Shown here piece by piece: positions 42,355 to 53,937 of a stretch of 64,000 bases of DNA. The first letter of the stretch is position 1. Every line of letters starts with the position of its first letter. The stretch comes from Cyanodermella asteris. Lineage: Eukaryota > Ascomycota > Lecanoromycetes > Ostropales > Stictidaceae. Below the pieces are notes generated by a model. The model saw only the letters and a list, made by a program, of their open reading frames with translations. It made no database searches and was not told the DNA's origin. Location: assembly GCA_900618795.1 (NCBI GenBank), contig UYJD01000014.1, positions 288,071-352,070 of the forward strand, written 5' to 3'. A program made the position numbers and the translations under genes.

Positions 42355-44425
42355 ATGGCGGGCAGAACGCCTCGCAGCTCCTCCCCAATGGGGTGGATGA
42401 CTGTCCTCTACCTCCTCGTCGTCTTCATCGCCCCATTCGCTCTCTTCAATACTGCCCAGGCACAAGACGAAGATGCCACACCCAAGGAAAGTCTCGGAAA
42501 AGGTAAGACAGAACCGCCACCAGGCTCAAAGTGATTGTGCTGACTCGTATACAGTCATTGGTATCGATCTGGGCACCACTTACTCCTGCGTCGGTGTGAT
42601 GCAGAACGGCAAGGTCGAAATCTTGGTCAACGACCAGGGTAACCGTATCACCCCCTCCTGGGTCGCCTTCAACGACGAAGAAAGATTGGTCGGTGACGCC
42701 GCAAAGAACCAGTACGCCTCCAACCCGGAACGCACAATCTTCGACGCAAAGCGCCTGATCGGTCGCAAGTGGGACGACGGTGAGATCCAGCGCGACATCA
42801 AGCACTTCCCGTTCAAGGTCTCCAAGTCCAAGGATAAGCCCGTCATCGAGGTCGACGTCAAGGGCTCCTCCAAGAAGTTCACCCCCGAGGAGATCTCCGC
42901 CATGGTCCTGGGCAAGATGAAGGAAATTGCCGAGTCCTACCTGGGACACGGCGTCACTCACGCAGTCGTGACCGTCCCCGCGTATTTCAATGACGCCCAG
43001 CGCCAGGCGACGAAGGACGCCGGTACAATCGCTGGTTTGAACGTCCTCCGCGTCGTCAACGAGCCTACCGCGGCGGCGATCGCCTACGGCCTGAACACGA
43101 AGGGTGGCGAGACCCAGATCATCGTCTACGATCTCGGTGGAGGTACCTTCGATGTGTCCCTGCTCCAGATCGAGGACGGCGTGTTCGAGGTCTTGGCTAC
43201 CGCTGGTGACACCCATCTTGGTGGTGAGGATTTCGACCAGCGTGTCATCGACCACTTTGTCAAGATCTTCAACAAGAAGAGCGGCGCAGACGTCAGGAAG
43301 GACAACAAGGCCATGGGCAAGCTCAAGCGCGAGGTCGAAAAGGCCAAGCGCACGCTCTCTTCGCAGATTTCTACCCGCATCGAAATCGAGTCTTTCTTCA
43401 AGGGCGAGGACTTCTCCGAGGTCCTGACCCAGGCCAAGTTCGAGGAGCTGAACATGGATCTCTTCAAGAAGACTCTGAAGCCGGTTGAACAGGTTCTGAA
43501 GGACGCCAAGGTCAAGAAGAGCGAGATCAACGACATCGTTCTCGTCGGTGGCTCCACCCGTATCCCCAAGGTCCAGTCGATGCTCGAGGAGTACTTCGGC
43601 AAGGCCGCTTCCAAGAGAATCAACCCCGATGAGGCGGTCGCTTACGGTGCTGCCGTCCAGGCTGGTATTCTCAGCGGTGACGAAGGTACCGACGAAATCG
43701 TCCTCATGGATGTCAACCCGTTGACCCTCGGTATTGAGACTACCGGTGGTGTCATGACCAAGCTCATTAGCCGCAACACTGCTATCCCTACCCGCAAGTC
43801 CCAGATCTTCTCGACCGCGGCCGACAACCAACCCGTCGTTCTCATCCAGGTCTTTGAGGGCGAGCGTACTATGACCAAGGACAACAATTTGCTTGGCAAG
43901 TTCGAGCTGACCAACATTCCCCCGGCACCTCGTGGCGTTCCCCAGATCGAGGTCAGCTTCGAGCTTGACGCCAACGGAATCCTCAAGGTTTCGGCCGGCG
44001 ACAAGGGCACCGGAAAGTCCGAATCTATTACCATCACCAACGACAAGGGTCGTCTCTCCAAAGAGGAGATCGAGCGCATGGTCGAAGAGGCCGAGAAGTA
44101 CGCTGATGAGGACAAGGCCACCGCCGAGCGCATCACCGCCCGCAACGCTCTTGAGAACTACGCTTTCAACCTGAAGAACCAAATCAATGACGAGGAGGGC
44201 CTTGGTGGCAAGATCGACGAGGATGACAAGGAGACTCTGAAGGAGGCCATCAAAGAGACTCAGGACTGGATCGACGACAACGCCGCTACCGCCGTGACCG
44301 AAGACTTCGAGGAGCAGAGAGAGAAGCTCAGCAACGTCGCTTACCCGATCACGAGCAAGCTGTACCAGGGTGGCGAGGGCGGATTCGGTGGCGAGGAGGA
44401 TTCGGACATTCACGACGAGTTGTAA
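42355..44425 (+). CDS. KAR2: ER-lumenal Hsp70 chaperone BiP
   Basis: ATP-driven chaperone of the ER lumen: it helps translocate and fold secretory proteins and senses ER stress. Two exons, 42355-42502 and 42555-44425, 672 aa. The intron (gtaaga...gctgac...acag, 52 nt) keeps frame. Residues of about 14-36 are a signal peptide (hydrophobic [15 protein letters not shown], cleavage near AQA|Q). The nucleotide-binding domain begins at [15 protein letters not shown] and contains [16 protein letters not shown] and [13 protein letters not shown]. The substrate-binding domain follows the linker near [11 protein letters not shown]. The protein ends in HDEL, the retrieval signal. All Hsp70 signatures look intact. 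A long antisense open frame opposite this gene is a codon-bias artefact. Confidence 0.98.
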
Positions 44426-45322
44426 GTGATGAGGATGAAAACTTTGATGCATTGAATTGGTGTTGCGGCAGCCAGCATTTACACCGCCTGAGATACAGCT
44501 GATGAACTGGCCTTGTACACTAGTCAGATAGTGATATCCCATAACAGTTGATATAGACGTTCTTGCCGTATTGCAGGTTGATCTTGTTTGAAGCGTCGAG
44601 TCGGCGCACAATGACACATGTTTCTCGCTTTGATCACCAACATCCACCCTCGTTCGTAGGAGAAGCATGTGCAAAGCCAGTCGAAAGCTTGAGGTCACCG
44701 CGATATTCGGTCGAATTCTGGACATTTTGTAAGAATTGTCAAGCAACAGTGTCAGCTCGGGATAGCGAGTCCAAGCAAACGAGTCCGCGGTCTTCAGTAA
44801 TGGTCGACTCTTGTTAAGAACCACATCGCATTCGATGCGAAGATGTAGGGCAGGGCAGAGATGTTGCGGGCAGATATGAGGTCGACGTACCTTGTGGGCA
44901 GTGGCGATGCTGGTGGCGATTGTGTTGGATGAAGGACGACCGGTCGTTCGTCCCAGAGCACTCACTCATGTCTGCGACGTGGTGCAAATCTGACGAGTCA
45001 GGTATTGAAGCGGATATGCAAGATCTCTACTTGAATAGTCTGGTTGCCACGCCAGCGAGTACCGTCCTGAGCCTCGCATCTTTCAGCGTGAACGGCGGTC
45101 TATATACCTTTCCTTCAGATCGGCCGAGCTTTGAAGAACAGAACTGAATGTGACGACGACGTATTTGAGTAACGGAGCATGGATCGGGGATTGCATCAGG
45201 TACGATGATGCAGCTCGCAAGCGTCGACTCCTCGGAGCATGGTGAGGTCAAGAGATTGAAGTAACTTTGATTTCCGTGTATGTGTAAGATGCGCTAGAGC
45301 CGATTAGGACATTAAACGGGCT
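44426..45322. other. 3' flank of BiP, no gene seen
   Basis: Contains the BiP 3' UTR and otherwise unassigned sequence. Its last four bases (45319-45322, GGCT) are the left target-site duplication of the next element. Confidence 0.45.
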
Positions 45323-45542
45323 CAAGGCGGATAGGCAAGAGTCGTGGCGTAGGTACTTTGACTTATACTTACAGTATTACGCACAGATTCGTCTCGGTGG
45401 ATACCATCATGGGGACATATCAAGCTAACGGCTGGCGTACTTCACAGAGCACTAATCGGGATTGGTAGGCAGGTCGTTGATTGAGAACGTCTAGAGGTGT
45501 TCGCATTCTTACATGCGCCATGACTTGTGCTCACCCGCCTTG
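45323..45542. mobile_element. 220-bp inverted-repeat element, copy 2
   Basis: Same length and ends as the copy at 24120-24339: CAAGGCGG at the left, CCGCCTTG at the right, with GTCGTGG / CCATGAC subterminal parts. The direct repeat GGCT at 45319-45322 and 45543-45546 marks a clear 4-bp target-site duplication. No coding potential. The centre differs substantially from copy 1, so the two insertions are old or come from different sub-lineages. Confidence 0.8.
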
Positions 45543-46178
45543 GGCTTTCTCACAGCCATCGTGTCGCGGGGAACCGTGCTCTAACAAATGTGTCCGGCAT
45601 GTCCGACGACAATTGAACTCGAGCCGCGTCCTCAAGCGACCGATAAGCCCTGTGCTTGTATGTGCGATGCAGACTGTATGTTTGTCATCCTTGCCTAGCC
45701 CATGATCTGACGAGTATAACATTGCCTTCGAAATATACGTTCACTTGGGCCCAGCATGTTGTTCCGAGAATAGCGAGCCAAAGTCGAAGCCAGTCACCGT
45801 GACCATGATCATGTCGATAATCAGCCGAACTTCGTAGGCGCACAAAGATGATGACACTGTCATGGCCTTGATGAATACGGTTGCAGGAACGCCTTGGCTC
45901 CCTTCGCCGAATCGAATGTCCGAGACCAGAGATTAAGACCGTGGTTGCCGGTCGTGTCCACTGTCCCAATCTCGATACTTTTGTACGGAATTCGCAGCAA
46001 GCAGACGCGAGTTCATACAGTCTACCACCAAAGTGTTTGTGTAGGGCCATTGTGTCTGACTTGCTGGATCCGCATGCATGTTACAGGCCGAAGACACTCC
46101 TGATAAATCTCATGTTTGCCGCAGGGCCTCCTTCTAATCAGTTAGAACTCCGTGGCGGACGTGGAGGTGATGCGAGGC
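45543..46178. other. Accessory spacer, no gene seen
   Basis: No domain or repeat recognised; overlapping short frames only. Confidence 0.4.
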
Positions 46179-46874
46179 TTACCTGGGCTGGGCCCTGCAA
46201 CCGCGCATACAGCCACATTTGGAGGTGAAGCCAGGAGCTGCTCGACCTGGCCCTACCAATATGGTCATCCCGGTCATTTCGAAGGCATTGTGAAAGGCTA
46301 TTCCAGGGTCCATCTCAGAACTAGCATTGCCATGCCTGGAGGCGCCGAACGATGGTATAAACGGATTCAATTGCTGCGGGATCCGGATCTCATGTATGAT
46401 TCTTCGATGCAGGCGCGCCAGTGCGACCACAATAGCTTGATGAGAATCGTGAGACGCGGTCACGTAGCTGTGGAGACACGGAACGATGTTCCTCGACTCT
46501 GAAGACCGGATGGCGCCCTGCAAGGCAGCCATGACTGTCTGAATCCTGCGCTTGTGCGGTTCGATCTCTGCTCTTGACAAACCTGACTCCAGTTAGTGAG
46601 AATTCTGCTTATGCTTCCACACCAGGCCATGCTCACTGTCGCCTCTCTCGAATCGATGTCGGTGTCGTCGCGGCAGCTGGTAGCGCTGGCTCACGTACGC
46701 AGCATTGACTTTCGAAGCATCGGACTGCAGCGATTCGGCAAGTTTCAAGTTGGCTTGCGCCTCTTTGCGCTCCCGACGTTTATAATGCCATTTCTGCAAC
46801 AACTTGGCAGCGGCGAGAGTAGCGTTCACGCAGCCGACGACGAGCGCTCCAATCTCGAGACCTGTAATGACCAT
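46179..46874 (-). CDS. Hypothetical fungal protein with N-terminal hydrophobic helix
   Basis: The ATG at 46874 opens MVITGLEIGALVVGCVNATLA, a hydrophobic helix followed by a basic, helical stretch (WHYKRRERKEAQANLKLAE). A proposed intron, 46698-46573 (gtacgt donor, CACTAAC branch point, AAG acceptor), joins this to AEIEPHKRRIQTVMAALQGA and an open frame to 46179, giving 189 aa. The N-terminal plan, a short hydrophobic stretch followed by amphipathic helices, resembles the N-terminal domain that precedes NACHT or ankyrin parts in many fungal proteins, but no such part follows. Exon 2 may contain a further intron. It could be a small stand-alone protein or a truncated relic. No function assigned. 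Confidence 0.42.
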
Positions 46875-47875
46875 CTTGTCGCAATCAAGGGGCCCTATCG
46901 CTGAAGTGTCGGCAGAACCAAAAAACGATAGCTTCAGGTTGGACAGCGCCGTGAGTCTCGGGAAACAAACAAGAACAAAAAAGGCTGGGAACTTTCCAAC
47001 TCAAGGATAATTGCGAGGTCAAGAAAAGATGTTGCCAGCATCAAATGAGGGCCCTGCGAGCTAGTGAAGGCCTAAGAAACCAGGACGTGACTCTTACACG
47101 GCAAGCAGGGGTCAACGACGCGAGGGCGACGCATCGGAGCCCGCTAGTCACTAGCCTCAGCTTGAGGCAAAAAAGGCACGAGGCGCAGGCATTGACATGG
47201 TGGGCTGTGGTAGCTCTGATCAGGATGCAAGCCATGAACATGTGCATGTGTACATCTCGAAGGCCACCAAGATATCGGGGCATATTTGCAGGCGAGTGCG
47301 AAGTTATACCGCATCTGAGCAGGCAAAGTTCGACGGGGTCGCCTTGGGCTGGAATACATGGCAAAGGCGTTCAGGTGACCAACATGCATAAGTCTCCTCA
47401 TTTCGCAGCTCTATTTCGCGAGATGTGATCCTATAGAACAACAAAGCTGAGTGAGAAAGCTGTGGATAGAATTTGGGTTGGAGGGGTCAGAGGGGCTGTA
47501 CATGCAACAGGGAACCGGGTTTCTGGTCTGCATTTGAAGACGTACGATGTCGTCGATCCCCTTGTGCGACGTGACAACATAAAACGAGTGGACAGGCCAT
47601 CGAACTCTCCGATGCTTTCCTGGTGCCATGATTGCAGACTTCTGAGTGGTCACTTCAAATCGAATATTCACCTCAACGAGCGTGACGGTGTAGATGCCCG
47701 AGGTAGGCCATCTTTCTGCTTGCATCGGTCTGAACGAATTCTTAGTGAATCGGCTGGCTGCATGAAAACCCGTCGAATCCTTCGTCTCATGCAGGGGCGT
47801 CCCATAATCTGTTTGTCAACGCTGGCAGCTGTCCCTTCCGACAAGGCTTGCCTTCTTAGTGGTAGCAATCCGTAT
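46875..47875. other. Accessory spacer, no gene seen
   Basis: No recognisable gene, repeat or element on either strand. Confidence 0.4.
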
Positions 47876-49498
47876 TTACTGCGTATCCATCACCTGGGTC
47901 AAATGTGACGTCGAGCTCCGCTCCGACACTAAAGAACTGAGGTCATTTAGCTTTGTCTGATTCATGGCATCCAGGCAAGCCTGACGGTTGGGTAAAACAG
48001 CGTTGTGAGCACGCGCACTCATCTCTGACTCGTAAGCATCGACAGTAGACTGAAGGCTATCTGTTTCCGTGGCTCCCTCGGGGCTAGGCCAAACTTTTCC
48101 GAGACGCCTGACTAGCAGGGCCGGATTACAGAGACCATTGTTAAATGCTTCGTCTTTGAACACTGTCATTGGATGGGCTGCATCTCCGGTGAGAGTCACT
48201 GCCCCTGAATGGTTGCTCCACCGGCGCGCTTTGTCTTCTGTCCTGATCTCACCCAGACGTGGTGTAACCCAATCCTGGACTTTGGCCTGTGCAAGTAGAA
48301 CGTCGTCTGGGAGGCCTTGTACAACCCCCCGGAATGGCTCTGCGCAGTCTTGAGTAACACTTTTGATGTACCGGACCCGACCAGCAAGGTCTTCCGGCAG
48401 CTCGTCGATGTACGGAGGGCGGTTCGGAATGCCGACAAAGACCTGACATGCGTATGTGTTGCGATCCTTGTGGGGGTTATTGCTCGGACTGTCTAAGAAC
48501 GAGAAGAAGAAAAAGGATGTCTTGGGAGTAATCACCACCATGAAGGGAGTGTGGGTCAAGTCTTGTAGCTCGTCGCCCTTCGAGGCTTGTAAAACAGTAG
48601 CGCCAAGGAGGATGAACGACAGAGGTTTGGACTCAAATTCTGCGGGCAACAGTAATCTTCGAAGCGTGGAGAACGTGCCATCGCACCCAATAAGTAGCGA
48701 GCCATCTGCACTCGTCCCATCTGCGAGATTCGCTCGGATACCACCTTGAGGTAGCACAGTGAGACCTGACAGCTCTTTTGCCCACTGGAACACTCAATAT
48801 CGACATATGCGTTGAGATCCCATTGTTGTACAGGAATGACAGTGATCGAGGATGTGGTATCGCATGCAATCTCACGGATGAGCCGCAGAGCTGACAAAGC
48901 AATATAAGAAAGGGGAATTGATGGGACTCATCTTTGAGTCTGACTTCGCATGGCCATCCTCCCACAAAAGACCATCAGTTGTCGCGGCTGTTCCACAGAC
49001 GGGAGGACACGAACAGAGCTGAAACCTTCAAAGCATGCGAGTCCGTCCAACACACCTCAATATCGATCCCTTCCATCAGCAACGCTCGTAAGCCATGCTG
49101 CTTGACTCGCATCCTGTTCGATGTGTTTGGCAACGCACACAACAGTTCCACTGAGCATGTCGAAAAACGTCAAAAGGCCAGCCTTGCCTGCAGCCTCTGC
49201 TTCAGAATTCACTGCGACCCGCTGCAATCCCGCTGGAATGTGCTCCGGCACAAGTTCGCGGAGGTACGGTTGACCCCACTGCAGCGTCTGGTGGAAGTCT
49301 CAGTCCCAGTCGTTGTCCGACGCCGTCATGAGCTTAACGTCGACTCACAATGCCCCATCCAAAATTTCTATGCTCGGGCGACGGGTCTCGTTCAAGTATT
49401 GAAAAGGGAATCCAACTTTTCTGCAAAGCTTGGGCTAGAGTCAGGCGGATCAAGCCAGCGCCGATGATCAGGAATTTTTGCGGTGCCAGTTTGGTGGG
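47876..49498 (-). pseudogene. Decayed FAD-dependent monooxygenase (PHBH-like)
   Basis: Fragments of a group A flavin monooxygenase appear in order on the minus strand. FLIIGAG (about 49470) is the FAD-binding Rossmann start, but it continues LIRLTLAQ, with Arg where the third Gly of GxGxxG is expected. QPYLRELVPEH (about 49270) and FDMLSGTVVC follow. NTSNRMRVKQHGLRALLMEGIDIEV then appears in a shifted frame (about 49110). From 48793 comes QWAKELSGL and IGCDGTFSTLRRLL, and finally GDAAHPMTVFKDEAFNNG, where the FAD-contact motif GDAAHPM is kept but the following glycines are replaced. The step near 49130 is a one-base shift; no ATG opens the first piece in frame, and I find no intron set that repairs all breaks. 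A TATATA at 49541-49546 may be its old promoter. Loss of function is likely. Confidence 0.6.
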
Positions 49499-50060
49499 TC
49501 AGAGATGCGGCGTGTAGAAAAGACTGGACGACGTCGCGGCTATATAGGTCTCTGGTACCACCGACTGCCATCTCAAGATTGACCATCGTTTCAACGTGAC
49601 TAGTCAGAGCTTATGCGGAAGCAGATCATGTACCGGCCGGAAGTTATTCGCATATTGTCATGAGCTTTGGGTACGAGCGAGCCCAATAAGTGGTATGTGG
49701 TCCGTGCTGAAAACGCCAGGACTCGAGGCTGACAGGAGCAATCTTCCTATCACCTTCGCCTGTGTATCCTCACATAACGGAGAATCAAGGGCCTCAACTT
49801 TGAGTTGTTTCGATGCACACAATGCTGGGTCGATCATTGAATGAAGAGCAAGTAGATGAAAGTGGCTCCAGGTTGTGATAAAGTTTGCTAGGTCCTGGCA
49901 AAAGCTGCTTGTATGTTTTAATGCATTTTATATGTTGTCGGTCTATCTCTCTTGTCTTGAATGAGGGTCTTCTGCATCTACATTTGCTCAATCTCTGCTC
50001 TCTCTGCTCTCTCTGCTCATCCGCCTTTCCCCAAATCGTCTTGCGCCCGCTCTGGCCTTC
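49499..50060. other. Spacer with a short tandem repeat
   Basis: Contains three perfect copies of the 9-mer TCTCTGCTC (49992-50018), just beyond the 3' end of the secreted-protein gene. No gene recognised. Confidence 0.5.
49992..50018 (+). repeat. 9-bp minisatellite, three copies
   Basis: Three perfect copies of TCTCTGCTC in tandem, downstream of the secreted-protein stop (the gene is on minus). Too short to be assigned a role. Confidence 0.9.
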
Positions 50061-50897
50061 TCATTTAGCTTTGTTCTCCATACATCCCTGTCCGCATATA
50101 GCCGAACCATTTCCAAGCTTACAATCCCATGTCACAGGGCCCATGTCCTTGACGAAGGCAGTCATCTGTTCGTTACTCAATGCCACCAAAGCATCTAGCA
50201 CCTTTGCCAACGATTCACGTTCCGGCCCTCCAGGACTTCTCGTGAAGGCATCAATCAACCCTGGGTTCGACTCGTACGCGATGATGAACGGCACGTCCTT
50301 GGCGTCGTTGCCCCAGTAGAGGACCGACCAGCTCTGTTCGAACTCTCCAAACGCATCTCCGGGAATGGCGAAATCGTACACGCCATCCCATTCCGGCCCA
50401 AGCTCTGGTTTGTTGAGTCTGCGAGGAACGTCGTAGCCGAAAGCCGAAGCTACGGAACGGCCGCCACCTCCCAAGGCACCGTAGTTGTGGCTGTTGCCCC
50501 TAGCATTGGAACTGGCATTGTTCATTGCCCAGGTCGTCAAATCGGTCATGCTGCCGTCAAGAGTGCCCGGCGGACAGGTTGTCGTGGTATTCGCCGTGCA
50601 GCTAGGCTGGACGAGGCGGGGATCCCATTGCAAGTTCGACAGTGCACGATAGACGGCAGAAGAGGTGTTGGTCTGGTACCAGGTACCAGTCCAGTAGTTG
50701 AGCGGTGGCACCACGAAAGAAGCATTGGACGTTTTCAAATTGGGGTCGCTGCCGTTGAGGGCGGGGTCGATCTCTGGTGGGAGGCGGACAGAGATGGTAG
50801 AGGAAGGGCAGGTATTCGGCGCTATTGCGGCGATGACGAGAGGTATTGAAATGTAAGAGAGCATGGTCATGAAGTTTGAGAAGCTGAACGCGTTCAT
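50061..50897 (-). CDS. Secreted glycoprotein of unknown function
   Basis: 278 aa from the ATG at 50897; the frame extends to 50927 only through a TTG. The N-terminal 35 residues look like a signal peptide (MLSYISIPLVIAAIA core). The mature part has YWTGTWY near residue 77 and a central block with WDGVYDFAIPGDAFGEFEQSWSVLYW, a pattern I associate with a fungal lipocalin-like family. Several N-x-S/T sequons and Cys occur near the C terminus (CKLGNGSAICGQGC), which probably form disulfides. A TATA-like TATATA lies at 50986-50991, 89 nt upstream. The last residues (MENKAK) contain no ER-retention motif, so secretion is expected. No enzyme motif recognised. It lies next to the decayed monooxygenase, with no evident link. 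Confidence 0.72.
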   Translation of the reverse strand: MNAFSFSNFMTMLSYISIPLVIAAIAPNTCPSSTISVRLPPEIDPALNGSDPNLKTSNASFVVPPLNYWTGTWYQTNTSSAVYRALSNLQWDPRLVQPSCTANTTTTCPPGTLDGSMTDLTTWAMNNASSNARGNSHNYGALGGGGRSVASAFGYDVPRRLNKPELGPEWDGVYDFAIPGDAFGEFEQSWSVLYWGNDAKDVPFIIAYESNPGLIDAFTRSPGGPERESLAKVLDALVALSNEQMTAFVKDMGPVTWDCKLGNGSAICGQGCMENKAK

Positions 50898-52022
50898 TTT
50901 GCTGGCTTGGAGAGTGAAGCTTGTCAACTGTACTTGGAGTCTGTTGAACTGTGTTGAAGCGGATAAAAGCAGACATCTCGAGCGCTATATACAAGTCTTT
51001 CATTGTCTTCTTTCGAAGGCAGCAATTCTGAAGCGTTGCCGTCTTTTCTATGTAACAAGTAGTTGCCAGTCCTGTCGAGTCGACGATGTGCGAAGCAGTG
51101 CCACACCAGGCGACTTCGCTGTTGGAATCAGGGCCAACATGCATCGTCAGTATCACGTCCTTCGCGATATTCCAAGGTATCTACAACAATAGCTGTGCAG
51201 GTAGGCCCTGACAAGCCTGCATCTTGGTGTGCGGCTCAGCAGTAAGGACTGTCGGGGAAGTGCACTTTTCCAGATGGAGTAGTTGGCAGTCCTGACGATC
51301 GACTCTAATTGAACCTACGCGGCGCATTGCGTAGCAGCACACGATATGAGACCTGTCATCCGGTGATCAGTCAAGAGCGAAAGATCAATGCTGAGAGCCA
51401 AGTTGGGCTGCATTGGTGCCTGTCGCGCTTCTATAACAGGTTTGATTGCTCTCGGGGCCACCAAGCATATCGAGGCATGCTTTCACAAGTAGACTGGTCA
51501 TTCTTATAAGACTTTGCGTATACCTCCCAGTTGGGCCTTCATATAGACAGTCTGATTCGTCAGCTGAATGCTGCAGTAAGTGTCCCAGTAACTGCCTGAT
51601 GCCGTGAAGTCGCGTCTTCGGTGGCGCAAGCCGGCAGGATCCGCCACGAGCGGCTCCTATTTAAACATCATTTCCGTGCTATTCGCCATCGTATTTGTCC
51701 AACAGACACAGTCACACAATGCCCGATGTATGGTCTGTAAATGTTGATGTTGAACATCATCGAAGCAGGAGGCATGAAGTTGCAAGCTGGCAAATTTCGC
51801 ATTCGCAACCATCTTCCAAGTCCGGCAGACCGCAGCCAATGAAACAAGTTCATCAGCATGCTTATTATTTCTGCCGATCTGGTGGCGCCTCTTGAAGAGC
51901 TCGATTTTTTGTTTCTTGGATGAGGCTCAGGCGGATTAATTTAGATAATAATCACCGTTCAGCTCTATCGCCCTGTCTGATTCGCATCTTTCAAAGAGGC
52001 CTGACAAAGCCGGTGGTGTGAC
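50898..52022. other. Divergent promoter region
   Basis: 1.1 kb between divergently transcribed genes: the secreted protein (-) and the MFS transporter (+). TATA-like motifs occur at 50986-50991 (minus) and near 51658-51664 (TATTTAA). No gene recognised. Confidence 0.45.
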
Positions 52023-53713
52023 ATGGCGAAAGCACCGAGCGCGCGTCAGGAATTGATGCTCGCTACTCAACCCGATACTGGCAAGGTTGATAAGGCCTTT
52101 GAATATCTCCAAAAGCATGACGAGACTTCAGTATCTGAATCGGGGTTAAGGACGGTCAGATGGAAAATTGATCGGCGACTGCTTCCACTAATGTTCTTCA
52201 CATATGGAGTGCGTTTCATGGCACCGCCCTCGTTGATCTTCCACTGACAACATGATAGTTTCAATTCTTAGACAAGGTCGCATTCAATGTGTGTAACTCA
52301 TCATCTTTTCGTGAGCTCAATACTGATTCTTGACAGTATGCAGCTGTCATGGGTTTGCCGAAAGACCTTGGTCTACAAGGCAATGACTACACTAACGCCG
52401 CCACGATTACCTATGGCGCGTATTTCGCCTCAGAAATCCTCAGTGGTGCGTACTGCCGTCTCAGTCTATCTCTACAAGTACTGACACCTCTAGTGATTGC
52501 CCTTCAGAGAATGCCCGCCGCCAGGTGGCTCGGTATATCAGCCATCGTCTGGGGCATCAGCTGCGCGGCAACCGCAGGCTGCCACAACTATACTACGTTA
52601 CTCGTCGCCAGGGTGTTTCTTGGTCTTGCGGAAGCGTCTGTGGGTCCATGTCTAATCGCCCTGAATAGCCAGTGGTATCGCAAAGATGAGCAGAACTCCC
52701 GCCTCAACTTCCTGTACCTCGGCCTTGGAATCGGGCAAATTTCTGGTGGACTCATGTCGTATGGATTTCAAGGCGTCCGGCCTGGGGCCGCCAGCTTGTC
52801 TGGATGGCGCATCATGTTTCTGACATTTGGTGGAGCGACCGTCGTTCTTGGTCTTTGCCTGCTCATCTTCATTCCCGCGTCGCCAATGCACGCGAAATGG
52901 CTCTCTGCGCGAGAGAAGACAAGTCTGTTGAAGCATCTGAGCAGCAACCGAACGGGCGTTGAAAACTACTCGTTTACAGCTCGTCAGATTTTGGAAACCT
53001 TTGTCGATCCGCAAGTCTGGCTTTTGATGCTCTGTATGATAATCTCTTCGACCTCGGCCGGAATCGGTACGACCTACTCTTCAACCCTAGTAAGCCTCCT
53101 TGGCTTCGAACCACGCCGCGCCGCACTGCTCAACACGCCTGGCGGGGCTGTCATGGTAATTTCGACACTTCTCACAGGGATCCTTACCCGCTACGGTATT
53201 TTGAATCGCACTCAAGCGTTCTGCACCGTTACATCCGTCGGTCTGATTGGAGCCTGCCTCCTCGCGTTTGTACCCTCGCCGACTCCCACACAGCCACATC
53301 AATATCACGAGAATCTGCCCAAGCTGCTTGCCGGACTGTACTTGATCAACGCCCAAGTGCCGTCGTTGACTATTCAATATTCCTGGGCGGCAGCAAACAT
53401 TGCTGGTGCAACAAAGAAAGCGATTGTGTACTCGCTCGTCTCAGCATCCTTTGCGCTAGGCAGCATCATCGGCCTGCAGACGTTCCAGTCGCGTGATATT
53501 CCGTCCGGGTATAAGCCGGCGAAGATTGCGGTGGTTGGGACTCAGATTGGGTCGATGGTGCTTGCGCTTCTGCTGGCGGGATACTATCATTGGCAGAACA
53601 AGAGGAAGGCGGCGAGGCGAGATGCGCTAGGGGATGTGTGTTCGGACAGCAGTAGTGGTGCTTGGAAAGGGATGAGTGATAGAGAAGATCCCTTATTTAG
53701 ATACTCATATTGA
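52023..53713 (+). CDS. MFS transporter, allantoate permease-type (anion:cation symporter family)
   Basis: Proton-coupled uptake of a small organic anion at the plasma membrane, of the group that includes yeast Dal5 (allantoate) and Tna1 (nicotinate). Four exons inferred: 52023-52208, 52259-52288 (30 nt), 52337-52445 and 52494-53713, giving 514 aa. Spliced, the first helix reads FFTYGFQFLDKVAFNYAAVMGL, the family signature; helix 2 has TITYGAYFASEI. Helices 4-5 have ARVFLGLAEASVGPCLIAL, and the loop WYRKDEQNSR is also typical. All introns have GTGCGT/GTGTGT-type donors and keep frame. About 12 hydrophobic segments end in a polar Ser-rich tail. Substrate is not determinable here. Convergent with the flavoprotein gene on the opposite strand, 224 nt between the stops. 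Confidence 0.92.
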
Positions 53714-53937
53714 GTGTTATGTATGGAACCCTGGGTTTGTAAGTCATAGCGCCATATAGCTCCCAATGCGCGTTGTCATGCCTGAATGCATTTTCGCGAT
53801 CCGTGTGTTCACCTCCCTTGTGCCCCGACGTCGCCCTCTCCAGCTCGTTTCGATGCACGCAACATGCGTGTGCTTGATTCCTGGCTATCAAATCATACTT
53901 TACAATGTTCATCGTAGTTTGCCCCATCACCCTAGGA

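Noticed and set aside
42446-44965. 839-codon open frame antisense to BiP
   Set aside because: It lies exactly opposite the highly codon-biased BiP frame and has no domain of its own; the strong GC3 bias of BiP leaves the opposite strand free of stops.
53101-53118. GGTTCGAAGCC on the minus strand, resembling a tRNA B box
   Set aside because: It lies inside the MFS transporter coding sequence and no A box or cloverleaf could be found around it. I found no tRNA in the window.
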